A model generated the notes under the pieces. The model searched no databases. It saw nothing but the letters and a program-made list of their open reading frames with translations, and was not told where the DNA came from. Shown piece by piece: positions 1-10,619 of a DNA stretch of 64,000 bases. This DNA comes from Loripinus fragilis (Eukaryota; Mollusca; Bivalvia; Lucinida; Lucinidae). Numbering within the stretch: the first letter of the stretch is position 1; every line of letters starts with the position of its first letter. Both the position numbers and the translations under genes were made by a program. The DNA is taken from positions 74,121,601 to 74,185,600 of the forward strand of contig OZ026522.1 in the NCBI GenBank assembly GCA_964019695.1, written 5' to 3'.

Positions 1-89
1 TTCAGTTCGAGTAATAAAGTGATCCGCGTCACAATGAATTGCTACAATATTAACCTAACCTATATGTTCAACTGCAGATACTGATGCCA

Positions 90-330
90 CTATAAGCGGG
101 GCCATCATCGGCCCGCCGATGATGGTCCACATTAAATGCTGGCTTGTTAGCTTTGTGATTTTTCAGGGGATCCAGACCAGTAATGCTAAGAAACCCTATA
201 TTTTTGTAATTTTTCAGGGGGGTTCGGACCCCCTGCACCTATCTCCCTCCAGGATCCGCGCATGGCATGGGCCAGGAAAGAGGCCTATGATTTGTATTTT
301 TCTATATTTTTCTCTTGCTATTCTCAGCAT
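90..330 (-). repeat. C-family repeat, inverted copy
   Basis: This stretch matches, in reverse complement, the repeats at about 680-1000 and 31670-31945. Shared landmarks are a 'ggccgatgatgg' block, a block ending in 'aaaaatataggg', and a 'ggtccggacccccc' block. The copy is partial and diverged. No coding capacity is recognised; the short open frame across it is a by-product of the repeat. Confidence 0.6.
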
Positions 331-679
331 TCTGTGAAAAGTGATATATTACATGTACCCCTATTAACATAGTGTTTTTAATGGGACAACGGCAAACAGT
401 GCAGAAACAAATAATATTCCGCATACCGCGAGTCAGGTTCTACAATGTTCGCTAACAGAATGTACTTTTAGAATTTGAATGAAATTGTCAATTTTTACCA
501 TACAACCCCTAAATTCGAAATGGGTTCGTCCATTTGATAAGGTGTGGATAAATGGGTTAAATTCTATATCGTTAACTTTGTTTAGTCTTTAACTTCTTGT
601 GATCATAGTTCCAAATTTTGGTAATAGTAGTGATGATGTTATAAGTTTTAATTGTTATAATAATATAAAAAGAAAATAC
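331..679. other. No recognised feature
   Basis: AT-rich sequence with no recognisable coding frame, RNA gene or repeat match elsewhere in the window. Confidence 0.5.
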
Positions 680-1000
680 AAACCATGCATGCGCGGACCA
701 AGAGGGGGGGGGGGTCCGGACCCCCCTACCCCCACCCTGAACAAATACAAAAATATAGGGTTTCTTAGCAATACTGATCCAGATCCCATGAACAATCACA
801 AAGACACGAAGCCAGCATTCAATATTGAGCCATCTTCGGCACGCCAGCGAAACGCCATTTAAATGGCGTTTCACTGGCAGGCCGATGATGGTTCCGCTTA
901 TAGTGGTATTTGGATCATTTCTCCCCTCGTCCAATAAAAAAAGGTAAGAATCGGACCCCTCTGACAAAACCTTCTGGGTCCGCGCATGCCATGGACGGAA
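680..1000 (+). repeat. C-family repeat, direct copy
   Basis: It shares order and sequence with the copy at 31670-31945: a G/C run ('ggtccggacccccc'), then 'acaaaaatata', then an inner palindrome around 'aaacgccatttaaatggcgt', then 'ggccgatgatgg', 'atagtggtatttggat' and 'ctctgacaaaac.ttctgg'. The palindromic core suggests a non-autonomous mobile element. The 87- and 131-residue frames on either strand arise from this repeat. Confidence 0.65.
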
Positions 1001-1447
1001 TTCGGATTACGCGAATACGAAGCAAGAACTACTTTCACTTATTTATTTCTAACATCTTTACCCAGTTCGACTGACCGTAATTGTAGCTGATCAAATGTTA
1101 AATTAAATTTATCCTGCCAATTAATTGTTATTAGAGAGTCTGTTCACAAGTTTGATCAAAGCTTGATAAAATTTTCATCCAGAAAACACACGCGTGCATT
1201 GATTTATTTTGCGTCATCGCACGTGACCGAGCTCGTGCTCACAATCTGCTGAACAACTGGTATTTGAATCTTGTGCCCACAGGCATTCATGGAAAATCTA
1301 TACCAGCAAAACTGACTCTGATGGCTCCGACCCGCCCACAAAAACATGCTATTGTATTTAAAAAGAAAATATCATAGACCATTATCTCTGATTCCTTCGG
1401 CTACGGCATCCTGTGATCGTGGCAATTCCTGGTCATATTTACTATTT

Positions 1448-1550
1448 AGCTCACCTGACCAATTAAGTCCATGTGACCTTAGTAATTCTCTGATGTCCGT
1501 TGTCGTTTGTCTGTCTCTTAATCCGTCCCTCGTCCGTCATTCAAGTACAG
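1448..1550 (+). repeat. 'agctcacctga' bivalve-type repeat, copy 1
   Basis: It begins 'agctcacctgacc' and continues with 'gtccgttgtcgtttgtctgtc' and 'gtccctcgtccgtc'. A second, longer copy lies at 3557-3800. I associate this repeat type with mollusc genomes, so it supports the organism call. That association is from memory and not tested here. Confidence 0.5.
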
Positions 1551-1672
1551 TAAAACCTGTTTAAAACGGCCACTCGAAAATAGACAAAACAAATATCTTA
1601 ATTGAGGTAGCTTAATGAAGGTCGAAAGTATTGCAAGCATTCTGCAATACTTTTGACCTGCGTGTATAGTTT
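1551..1672 (+). repeat. Short repeat related to the TIR element at 22066-22270
   Basis: The segment 'acagtaaaacctg' followed by 'taaaacggccac' and 'taatgaaggtcgaaagtatt' recurs at 22066-22270. Here it also holds a small inverted repeat ('gtcgaaagtattgca' against 'tgcaatacttttgac'). It is a fragment of a non-autonomous TIR element. The right end is not clear. Confidence 0.5.
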
Positions 1673-2094
1673 ATTTGTCTACTTATATTTATAAATGCTC
1701 ATGCAAACTGTTTATAACCAAACGGGAAAAGTAATGTTTCAGACTCTTGAGCTGCTACCATGGAAACAAAGCTTGAAAATCAACTTTTCAAGAAATAGCT
1801 GGTATTTTCGCTGACCTCATATGACTAAAAGTTAATATAAAATAGTCGGAGGCAATTAAAGCGAACTAGGTTCTGCTCACGTATATTTAATTATAATCAG
1901 CTGTACATTTTGTATATAACCATACATTTTGTAGGATATCCTTCACTTACATAGTAAACATAGCTAGTAAATTGGTTGCTAAGCATCCAAAATAAAGGAT
2001 GTGCATAGTTGGTTCTTCTTTTATAGGACGTATGTAATGTAACACTGAGATTGTTCAATAGCAGAAATGGTGTTAAGAGATTATATTCTATGAT

Positions 2095-2515
2095 CGAAAA
2101 TAAAAGCCTCCGTGCGAGCTAGGCAATTTTTTGTGTTTTAACAACAACAGAATATAGGGCAAAAATTTGGCGCCAGTAAAATGCATTTTAGACCCCCCCC
2201 CCTCACCGGTAGCTTAGGCTTCTTCTGTCCGTTATAGACGTTGGTTCAGTTGTTCCTGGTTTATTGTTTTATGTACATCCCATTGTGTGCGGGGATTCTG
2301 TATTGTTCTTTGTTTTGGTATGCATAACTTTATGTCCTTTCTAGTTTTGCAATCATCTTGACGAGGAAGAAAGAGCTGGTTGCTCTTATTGTCTTTCGGA
2401 TGTCTTGTTATTGTAAACGCCATTTGGCTCTTCCTCCTCACGGTGTCGTGAGTTGGTCAGCAAAGTGTAATTGTGGTATTTCCTAATCATACTCACTTTA
2501 TCATATGACCGTGGG
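2095..2515 (-). repeat. B domain of the RT element, inverted copy
   Basis: Reverse complement of the B sequence seen at 5718-6160 and 26222-26720. It matches at the 'gaggaagag' block, the 'caagatgattgcaa' block, the 'caacaacagaat' block, and the terminal part 'gagtatgat.aggaaataccac'. Its outer end lies at about 2515. A C-run at about 2192 breaks the alignment. It is non-coding. Confidence 0.65.
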
Positions 2516-2741
2516 TATACAAACAATAAAATAAACGTTGTCATGCATCTTCAAATCCTTCCACAAAACACCCCGTTACTATAGCAACTAATCATTCACA
2601 AAAATGTTTCCATTTCTAAATTGCTCAGATGTCACACTATTATTATGATGAATCTTAAATAAATATACACATAGATTTTCAGACTATAAATAAAGTCTCT
2701 TTCTTTCTTGGATAACCCTCGGTGATTGTTTTATGATAACA

Positions 2742-2830
2742 AACACCCGTGTAGACCCTGATGAAATGCCGCATTGTGCGGTATTTCATCTGGGCCTTCA
2801 CGGTTGATCAAAGTACCCGTTTAGAGGTTT
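2742..2830. repeat. Palindromic 'gatgaaatgccgca' repeat
   Basis: The inner part 'ctgatgaaatgccgcattgtgcggtatttcatctgg' is an inverted repeat flanked by variants of 'cagtgtagaccc' and 'gatcaaagt'. Similar units lie at 23430-23520, 35990-36060 and 46390-46455. They look like dispersed palindromic non-autonomous elements. Confidence 0.55.
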
Positions 2831-3556
2831 CCAGTATACAAATGGTTAGATACTCTCCGTTTTATTTCGTTAGTATGCAACAGAAGAATTAGTCCTAAGC
2901 GAGTCGTCCACAATGGCGAAACATAGAATAAACAAATGTGCAAGAATTTTATAAAGAAAACATTGTTTTCTTCAATATTAATTCCCCTACTTTATGAAAT
3001 ATGCAAACGAAAATCGAGTTTCATTACAAATTACACAAATTAACGCACATTAAAATGGTCGTTAAAATATCAATTTTGCTAAGGCAAAAACATATTTATA
3101 TAAACTTGTTTAAATACAAAGGAACGCAGAATCAGGTTTCATTTTTCTTGGTATTGTTTCATTTTTCATCTTTTTTATGGAATAGTTTTCATATTTTATT
3201 TAAGACGGATATCATATTAAGTATATAAAGATGGTTACAAACATCTGCGCCAAAAACAGTTTAGAAACGGGATTTTTGCCTTAAAGCGTCAGCATAACGC
3301 ATTTCTCAAGTTACACGTACTACAAGATTGTGTGAGCCTGAAGACTAAGACAGTATCAAAATTGTCCCATATAAACCTGCGCATTGAGAAGCAGTATAAT
3401 CTGGGACATTTACACTCATATTTAAAATATAAGCTCATATATATCAATGTACGACTAGCATCCTTTTTGTATGGCATATGCAGACAGTGCAGACCCAGAT
3501 TAGACGCCAAAGAATGTGCCCTTTAATCTGAATATTTTTAACAACGTGAAGTTGTC
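2831..3556. other. No recognised feature
   Basis: AT-rich sequence. The short frames on both strands resemble no family I know, and nothing matches elsewhere in the window. Confidence 0.5.
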
Positions 3557-3800
3557 TTTTAGCTCACCTGAACCTAAGGCTCGAGTGATATTAGTATGCC
3601 AATGGTCCAGCGTCCGTCGTCGTCGTCTGTCCACACTTTCAAAGAACTATATCTTTAAATTCAGATGGCAAATTCTTATCAACTTTTATGTAAAGCATCA
3701 TCAGGTAAGTGGGGGATGCTGCATAAGGGTTTTAAGACTAATTGAATTGGTACTCCTCTGGTTGCCATGGCAATATATAGCTCACATAGATTTATAAAGG
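3557..3800 (+). repeat. 'agctcacctga' bivalve-type repeat, copy 2
   Basis: It starts 'ttagctcacctgaacc' and runs through 'gtccgtcgtcgtcgtctgtcc', then 'cttatcaacttttatg' and 'ggttgccatgg'. It is related to 1448-1550 but longer. The 93-residue frame across it is a repeat artefact. Confidence 0.5.
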
Positions 3801-3879
3801 AACACTTCAAAATCTCTGAAGCCATGAGGCCATCCGTTTATATATTTAGTATGTAGCAAAGTCGTATGACTCCCTACTT

Positions 3880-4070
3880 ACTGGTAAATCATGCCAATCA
3901 CCCCCTGGGATCCAAACGGGGTATGCCCCATAGATCAAAGTAAGTAAGGGTGCAAAGATCAGGCATCGATACAATCAAGTACCACACCTGACCTAGGGTA
4001 CCAATGGGAAAGTAACAAAATCACAGTTAGACACAACAAACGAGAGCCAAGAGGTCAGCTCTTATTATCG
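3880..4070 (-). repeat. A domain of the RT element, outer end, inverted
   Basis: Reverse complement of the outer end of A seen at 7395-7538 and 4970-5093. It contains 'aagtaagtaagggtgcaaag', then 'atcgatacaatcaagtacc', 'acacctgacc' and 'gagagccaagagg'. The first bases mark one terminus of the RT element. Confidence 0.7.
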
Positions 4071-4915
4071 AGCAGTAATAGGAAACTTAATGTCTAACGT
4101 GCCCAAGAAGAATCGAAACATCTCCTTACATGCATGGTATCTGCCAAGCTGAGTGCCATGATGACTGCATGTTTAAGGCGAGCTGTGTGGTGACGCAATC
4201 AGGCGAACATATAAGGAAGACGTTAGTGATCTGCAAAATAGTAGAGATACAATAACTGCGGATGCTCATGAGTCTCTAAGTTCTAACTAAATCTACAGAT
4301 TAGGCTGCTCTCACGCAAAAAGAGGTATCCAGTGATCATGCTCTTGAGGGGAAGTTTTTACCCACAACCCAATGGTTGTTGGTGGTTTGGCAGGACCCTC
4401 TAAACGGAATGTCACTATTAGAAGTTAAGAAGAACCCTGACAATGTGAGCGTCAAACCGCGAGAACTGTGGCAGCTGGAGAAAAAGCTTAAACATGGAGG
4501 TAGATCTGAAAATACAAGACCAGCTCTAAGAGTGTTGATGCAAGGCCTGGCCATGTAGAAGAATATTGTAGCGACAGTTCCTTCTTCTTAGGATAGTCTT
4601 AAACTCTTAGCCTACAACTGCAAGAAGGTCTAGACTGCTAGGTGTGTCGTGAAGCAAATGCCGGATTTTGCAGAAATACTATTATAAAAGCACTAAGTCT
4701 TGTACGTTGATTGCCAACTAAACTCGATTTTTTTTCATATTGATCTTCAGCGATAACTTTTTAGTTTCAAATTTTAGCCAACTATGTTTGCTATGAAAGT
4801 TGTTGAGAAAATATAGCCCCAATATCTCTTAAAAGGTCCGACTTATGTGGCGCAAACACATTTTTGTGCGCATTGATAAAGGTTTTGCAATAAATTAAAC
4901 TCAGCCAAGTTTTCT
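4071..4915. other. Unassigned sequence between RT-element ends
   Basis: This lies between an inverted A end (3880-4070) and a B end (4920). It may be interior sequence of an older RT-element copy. The 60-residue plus frame and 72-residue minus frame at about 4336-4558 resemble no protein I know. Confidence 0.35.
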
Positions 4916-4919
4916 AATA

Positions 4920-5093
4920 TAGTAAGTGAGTATGATCAGGAAATACCACAATCACAAACCGCAGACAAAAGGCTGACCTCTTGGCTCTCGTTTGTGGTGT
5001 CTTCTGTGAGTTTGTCACTTTCCCATTGGTATCCGGGGTCAGGTGTGGTACTTGATTGTATCGATTCCTGATCTTTGCACCATTACTTACTTT
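4920..5093 (+). repeat. Minimal RT-element derivative: B end joined to A end
   Basis: The B terminus ('agtaagtgagtatgatcagg', then about 30 bp) is followed directly by the outer part of A ('tgacctcttggctctcg' through 'tgatctttgcaccattactt'). Both termini are present but almost all interior sequence is missing. The two outer ends are themselves imperfect inverted repeats (AGTAAGTGA against AGTAAGTAA after reverse complement). It looks like an internally deleted, MITE-like derivative. Confidence 0.6.
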
Positions 5094-5230
5094 TTTTCCA
5101 ACAATTCGTTTGAATTTATAAACTAAATCACCATAAAATATAGGTTCTGATATGCCTTGTTGCAGAAGAGTTTTTAACCCAATGTTGTATTTAACAATTA
5201 ACTCTGAGTGTCTATGGTAGAATTTATAAA

Positions 5231-5717
5231 TAGTAAGTGAGTATGATCAGGAAATACCACAATCACAAACAGCAGACAACCCCGTGGCACCGCTTTTCGA
5301 ATTTTATGATATCTATAACCTTGTTTTAATAATTTAGCAGTTAAAAATAAGTTTCTGTTGTTGAAGTCATCAACATTAGAACACACTCTAGCAAAACGGA
5401 CAAGCTGAGAAATATATACACCATAGGAAGGAGAGCGAGGAACATCTCCATCAAGAAATGGGAAATTTACTATTTCAAATTTAAAATCATCTCGGTTGTC
5501 ATAAAGTTTAGAAGAAACTATGCCATTTGTTATTGACAAGTTCAAGTCCAAAAACGGAGCTTCAGTATCTTTAAGTATTTTTTGAAAGGTAATTTCGAAG
5601 AGGCGCGACAAAAAGGGTTCGCCAGAAAATATTCACAAGCGGCGAATACACCTTTTTCAACGAGTTTGTATATTATAATCCTGTCATGCATACCAAGAAA
5701 ATACCGTGCATATGTAA
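5231..5717 (-). pseudogene. Reverse-transcriptase C-terminal fragment
   Basis: Read on the minus strand, this encodes the back part of a reverse transcriptase. It shows 'FLDLNLSITNGIVSSKLYDN', 'RDDFKFEIVNFPFLDGDVPR' and 'YGVYISQLVRFARVCS', about 90 residues in all. I recognise this motif series from RT proteins of unclassified or Penelope-like retroelements in animals; the exact clade is uncertain. The frame then runs into 60 bp of B-domain terminus (5231-5290), so its last 25 or so residues are junction artefact. Upstream (5600-5717) the reading breaks up. No catalytic DD motif is retained. Confidence 0.65.
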
Positions 5718-7538
5718 TATAGTAAGTGAGTACGATCAGGAAATACCACAATCACAAACTGCAGACAACCCCGTGGCACCGCGAGGAAGAGCCGCTCAAC
5801 CATCACGAGATACCAGGAAGACAAATTAAGCAAAGCAATCAGCTCTCTCTTCCCAATCAAGATGATTGCAATACTAGAATGGACATAAAGTAACGTACAA
5901 CAAAACATAGAACAATTACAGACTCCCACAATGGGAGTAACAATAAACAAAAAGTCAACAACAACAGAACCCCTGCCTTAGAACGGACAGCAGCCTAAGC
6001 CACCGGGGGGCTTAAATCAACAACGAATCAACAACAACAGAATCACCGCCTTAGAACAGACAGCAGCCTATACTCTCATGCTAAAATTGCATTTTACTGG
6101 TACCAAATCTTCGCCCTAGATTCTGCTGTTGTTGAAGTACAAGAAATGTTCAGCTCACATGGAGGCCATCTAACTAATGCAATGTATCATCATGGAAAAC
6201 ACTCTAATCAAATTAACACTCCATGATGAAACAAAGAAAAGGGCTCATGACTCACAGATAGTCAAAGCTAAAGAAAACCTCAAGTTGAGCCACGGTGGGT
6301 CCAGCTACAGATAAGCATCAGGCACCAACCCACCGATTAAAGCTTTACGTCAGAGCCGTCATAGAGTCTGAGGCCTGACCCACCGTCGTGCAATTAAAGA
6401 GGAAACCATAGCTATAAACCGTGATTGGGAAGCCACATTTTTAGACTTGCATTTGTCAATTTCTAATAATATTGTTTCTACCAAAATTTATGATAAACGT
6501 GACGACATTTTTAGATGGTGATGTTCCTCGTTCTACATCATATGGAGTCTATATCTCTCAACTCATTCGTTTTGCTAGAGCATCTAGCTATGTTGCTGAC
6601 TTCAACACTCGCAATAAATTGTTAACTCAGAAACTTCTTAAACAAGGCGATCGGTATCATAAACTTCGAAAAACATTTTCAAAATTTTATAAACGATACT
6701 ATGATTTGATTTCAAAATTCCAAGTTTGACTGAAATCTCTCTTGCGCCAAGGACTTTCCGAACCTGATTTCTATGGTGACTTGGTGTATAAATTGAAAAA
6801 GATTGTTGGATCTAATCATTTTTCCGCGCAGTTCATTTAGATAATAACCCTTTATAAAGAGATTGGCTATAACATTAAAGTATTGCAACAGACTGCATGC
6901 TTGGTGATCAACCCGATCACGGTTGGCCACTTTGCTTTCCTCTTGAATTGCACGCCGGTTGGTCGGACTTCAGACTCTAAGATGGTTCCGACTTAAAGAC
7001 TTATCTATTGATGAGATGGTAGGGGCCTGATGCTTTGGCTGTTTGTCTGGCCCTCCGGGGTTTACCTGTTGGATTTATTTTGCTCCGGTATTCAGTTTTA
7101 TTTACTGTTGAGTCCTTATCCTTGCTTTATCTCCTTGTTATATCTTGATTTATATGTTCTAGCAGATGATGCATTGATAAGTTAGGGGTCTTTCATGCAA
7201 ACCAAACATCTATGTGTCTTGGTCCACATCTGAATTAAGGGTGAGGTTGGCGCCGTTAAACCGGTTTAAGCCCTCCAGTAAAATATTTTACTGACCGTTC
7301 CAAGTCGGTACTTCTTTTGTGAATCTTTTATGTTTTTGTTCTATCTTCAGTTTGCTATATCTTTGTGCGCGTCTGTTTATATGTTCTTTGTGGTCACCTG
7401 CTGGGAAAGGGCAGGCCTCTTGGCTCTCGCTTGTGGTGTCTAACTGTGAGTTTGTCACTTTCCCATTGGTATCCTGGGTCAGGTGTGGTACTTGATTGTA
7501 TCGATTTCTGATCTTTGCATCCTTACTTACTTTTACTA
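5718..7538 (+). mobile_element. RT element with inverted terminal domains, best copy
   Basis: This is the most complete copy of the element scattered across the window. The B domain runs from 5718 ('agtaagtgagtacgatcagg') to about 6426, an RT fragment follows (6433-6836), then the A domain (about 6890-7538). The inner part of B (6340-6426) is the reverse complement of the inner part of A (6895-7010). Both share 'tcctctttaattgcacg' and 'cagactctatgacgg' blocks, at roughly 75% identity by eye. So the RT lies between inverted repeats. Inverted terminal repeats around RT are known for DIRS and some Penelope-like elements. The copy is defective. Confidence 0.6.
6433..6836 (+). pseudogene. Reverse-transcriptase C-terminal fragment of the RT element
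   Basis: It starts with 'FLDLHLSISNNIVSTKIYDK' and 'RDD', then loses about 25 bases and shifts frame into 'FLDGDVPRSTSYGVYISQLI' and 'RFARASSYVADFNTRNKLL'. The largest intact stretch is 85 residues (6472-6729). A TGA interrupts it at about 6727, after which the same frame resumes with 'LKSLLRQGLSEPDFYGDLVY' and stops at 6840. The plus-strand copy at 40203-40303 repeats the last part. It is the same family as the minus fragment at 5231-5717. The catalytic palm is missing here, so this copy is dead. Confidence 0.65.
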
Positions 7539-7587
7539 ACGTCGCGCCGTCACCGTTATTTACGCTACTTTCCAAAGCATGTATAAA

Positions 7588-7667
7588 TGAGCCGCGACAT
7601 GTGATTTCCAACAATGTGGCATTTTGACAATGAAGACTCAGACAAGCCTTTGCAGCCTCCTTTAAAG
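7588..7667 (+). repeat. D-family element, left part (split)
   Basis: It contains 'gacatgtgatttccaacaat', 'gtggcattttgac' and 'gactcagacaagcc', as in the intact D copy at 11752-11988. The copy breaks at 'cctcctttaaag' and resumes at about 10406 with 'tttaaagcttagaaactcc', so about 2.7 kb has been inserted between. Confidence 0.6.
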
Positions 7668-8794
7668 ACATATACACACTGGTCAATGTAAACGCACCGG
7701 TGGTTGCTACAACGAGCTGGTGGTTGCATTTTTCAGCACCGGTGGTGGCGTAAAAGGTAAAAAAAATCTATACCTGTTGACTTTATTATTCATATATAAA
7801 CTTGCATTTATTTTATTTGTGATGACACCTGGCGCACAGACCACCGGTAACATTGCAGTTTATGGCTCTGCCAAGCAATTGGTGATTTAATTCATGGTTT
7901 GGACTGCAAATCCAACAAAGTTCTGGAGTTTGCCGTGACAGGTGCTTTTTTCTAGTGTAACTGTCTAAATTGAGTGAAATCTGCATGTCTAAGCGCAGCT
8001 GTTGTCATATTCCCATGACATAACATCCAAAAAACGATAACTACTTTGTTTGTTTTTCTTGGTAAACTAGCAAATGTTTTATTGAGGATTTTTTATTACA
8101 ACGCACTGGGAGCATTTTTTGACGCATTGGTACAACGCACTGATGGTTGCACAGAATTCCTGTGGTTGCTGGTGCAGCCTCACCAGAGCATTCACTGTTC
8201 TTAGAAACGGTACATAAATCGTTATTTGAGCCAGCACATGATATTTCAGTACCAGGACGAAGACTCAGGTGAGCCTGTGCAAATGTACAGACTCGCCAGA
8301 GCCTTCTCTGCATAGAAAAAATGGACAGTAGTAATCGTTTTTGGATGTTATTTCATGGGACTATGATAACATAGCTGCAGCTGTGCTTAGACAAGCAGAA
8401 TTTCCTGAAGTTGGGCAGTCACAATAGAAAAACGCACATGTCACTGTCAAACTCCACAACTGTGTCGGATTTGTCGGTCAAACAATGAATTAAAACGCCA
8501 ATTGCATGGCAGAGCCATAGACTGCAATGTTTCTGACGGTTTGTGCGCATTGGGTCATCAAAAGTAAAATAAATGCAAGCTTATAAAGAAATCATACAGT
8601 CAATAGGCATAGATTTTGTGGTTTTTGTACACTGATGAAGGCTCAAGCGTGACTCTGCAAATGTGTAGCCTCACCAGATATGCTCCATAGCTAGCCCTTT
8701 TCGCACTTTGAGAGTGTTTCCGCCTATTTTTCAGATTGGCTTCAAAACTTTTAATTTAATTAGATTGTTTGTCCGTTATGATACATTACAATAG

Positions 8795-9165
8795 TTAAGA
8801 AGCCTCCATGCGAGCTTAAATTGTTTGTGCTTCAACAACAGCAGATTCTAGAGCGAATATTTGGTACCAGTAAAATGCAATTTTAGCATGAGAGTATAGG
8901 CTGCTGTCTGTTCTAAGGCGGTGATTCTGTTGTTGTTGATTCGTTGTTGATTGTTACTCCCATTACAGGATTCTGTAATTGTTCTATATTTTGTTACTTT
9001 ATTTCCATTCTTGTTTTGCAATCATCTTGATGGGGAAGAGAGAGAGCTGGCTGCTTTGCTTAGTTAGTCTTCCTGGCGTCTCGTGATTGTTGTGTGGCTA
9101 TTCTTCTCAGTGCCATGGGTTTGTCAGCAGTTTGTGATTGTGATACTCACTATTTTGGGGTGTCA
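8795..9165 (-). repeat. B domain of the RT element nested in the foldback element
   Basis: This is the reverse complement of B: 'cctccatgcgagct', 'caacaacagcagattctag', 'ggtaccagtaaaatgca', 'gcaatcatcttgatgggg', and the terminal part 'gtttgtgattgtgatactcac'. It lies between the arms of the foldback element, so it either inserted there later or was carried by it. Confidence 0.65.
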
Positions 9166-9612
9166 TTCATGCAAACAGCGATGGCTTTGGCGAGTCTGCA
9201 CATTTGCTTGGTCTAGTCTGAGTCTTCGTCGCAGTTTAAAATTCTCATGCGGTGACTCAAATGGCGATTAAATGCCATTTTGTGCGAGCAGCGAAGGATC
9301 TGGTGAGTCTGCACATTTGCACAGGCTTACCTTAGCCTTCGTCACTGTGCAAAATTTCTTGTGCTGCCTTAAATGGCGATTTGTGTGCTATTCACGCCAG
9401 CAGCGAATACTCTAGTGAGTCTGCACATTTGCGCAGGTAGTCACTGGACAATGTAATAAATATCAAGATCTCTTGTGCTGGCAGCAAAGGCTCTTTGGAG
9501 TATGCACGTTTGCACAGGCTCGCCTGAGCCTTCTATACAGTATCGAAATATCATGTGCTGGTTGAAATGGCGATTTTTGCAACGTTTATGTGAACAGCGA
9601 ATGATGTGGTGA
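9165..9612 (+). repeat. Degenerate tandem repeat of about 95-110 bp
   Basis: Four or five units each carry 'gagtctgcacatttgc', then 'agccttcgtc' or a variant, then 'aaatggcgatt' and 'agcagcgaa'. Related single units occur at 8230-8300 and 8635-8700. The 'gagtctgcacatttgcacag' motif also resembles the inner palindrome of the D family. Confidence 0.5.
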
Positions 9613-10405
9613 GTCTGCATCAGCAACCACAGGAATTCTGTGCAACCATCAGCGCGTTGTATCAATGCGTCAAAAAATGCTCCCAGTGCGTTGTAATAAG
9701 AATTCCTCAATAAAACATTTGCTAGTTTACCAAGAAAAAAACCAAAGTAGTAATCTTTTTTTGGATGTTATTTCATGGGAATATGACAACAGCTGCGCTT
9801 AGACATGCACTCAATTTAGGCAGTTACACTAGAAAAAAGCACCTGTCACGGCAAAACTCCAGAACTTTGTTGGATTTGCAGTCCAAACCATGAATTATAT
9901 CACCAATTACTTGGCAGAGCCATAAACTGCAATGTTACCGGTGGTCTGTGCGCCAGGTGTCATCACAAATAAAATAAATGCAAGTTTATAAATAAATAAT
10001 AAAGTCAACAGGTATAGATTTTTTTACCTTTTACGCCACCACCAGTGCTGAAAAATGCAACCACCAGCTCGTTGTAGCAACCACCGGTGCGTTTACATTG
10101 ACCAGTGTGATATATTTTGTGATATATGGAATCATTAGTGAATTTACTGATAAGGGGCAGTTTCATTATCTCACAAAATTAAAGGGGCCTCAAGTGGGGA
10201 ATTGCCTGTATACAACACAATTTCTTTTGCTGAGATAAAAATCAATATTTTATCATAAATTACCTAATCCCTTCATGGGACCACTCTATTGCCCCTGCAG
10301 GGAAGTCATAATCATCTCATTATGACTGTCCTTTGATCTGGCCAGTAAGACCCCTGGAGAGAGTCAAAATGAGTGGTACCAGTATTATTGCCAAAATTTC
10401 TATGT

Positions 10406-10577
10406 CTTTAAAGCTTAGAAACTCCTAATAATGTTTGGTCAGTAGCTTAACACTCATAGAATATTCAAGCAACTAGCCAAGGCTCTGATAAGACTGCACG
10501 TATGTGCAGGCTGGTCTGAGCCTTTGCTGGGCACACATACCACATAGTTGGAAATCTCATGTCACGGCTCAAATAGA
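10406..10577 (+). repeat. D-family element, right part (split)
   Basis: It continues the D copy that begins at 7588: 'gcttagaaactcc', then 'ggctctgataagactgcac', 'gcaggctggtctgagcc' and the terminal 'gttggaaatctcatgtcacg', which is the inverted partner of the left end. Confidence 0.6.
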
Positions 10578-10619
10578 CAATGAAGTAAATTAAGCATGTA
10601 ACTAAAGTAAGAAATAATC

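Larger units (their letters stand above)
7675..10109. mobile_element. Foldback element with arms of about 490 bp
   Basis: The left arm (7675 to about 8175) and right arm (about 9613-10109) are reverse complements over nearly their whole length. Shared blocks include 'cactggtcaatgtaaacgca', 'ggtggttgctacaacgagct', 'gatgacacctggcgcacaga' and 'tttattgagga'. The element is flanked on both sides by 'atata' (7670-7674 and 10110-10114), a candidate 5-bp target duplication (or TA). A third, more diverged arm-like copy lies at 8320-8640. No transposase was found, so it is probably a non-autonomous foldback DNA element. Confidence 0.75.

Noticed and set aside
599..967. Opposing frames of 87 and 131 residues
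   Set aside because: Both lie in the C-family repeat, and similar frames appear at 31571-31882 where the same repeat recurs.
5542..5950. Minus frames of 69 and 88 residues containing 'QFVIVVFPDRTHLLYYI'
   Set aside because: This peptide comes from the B-domain terminus and recurs wherever that repeat is inverted. It is not a protein family I recognise.
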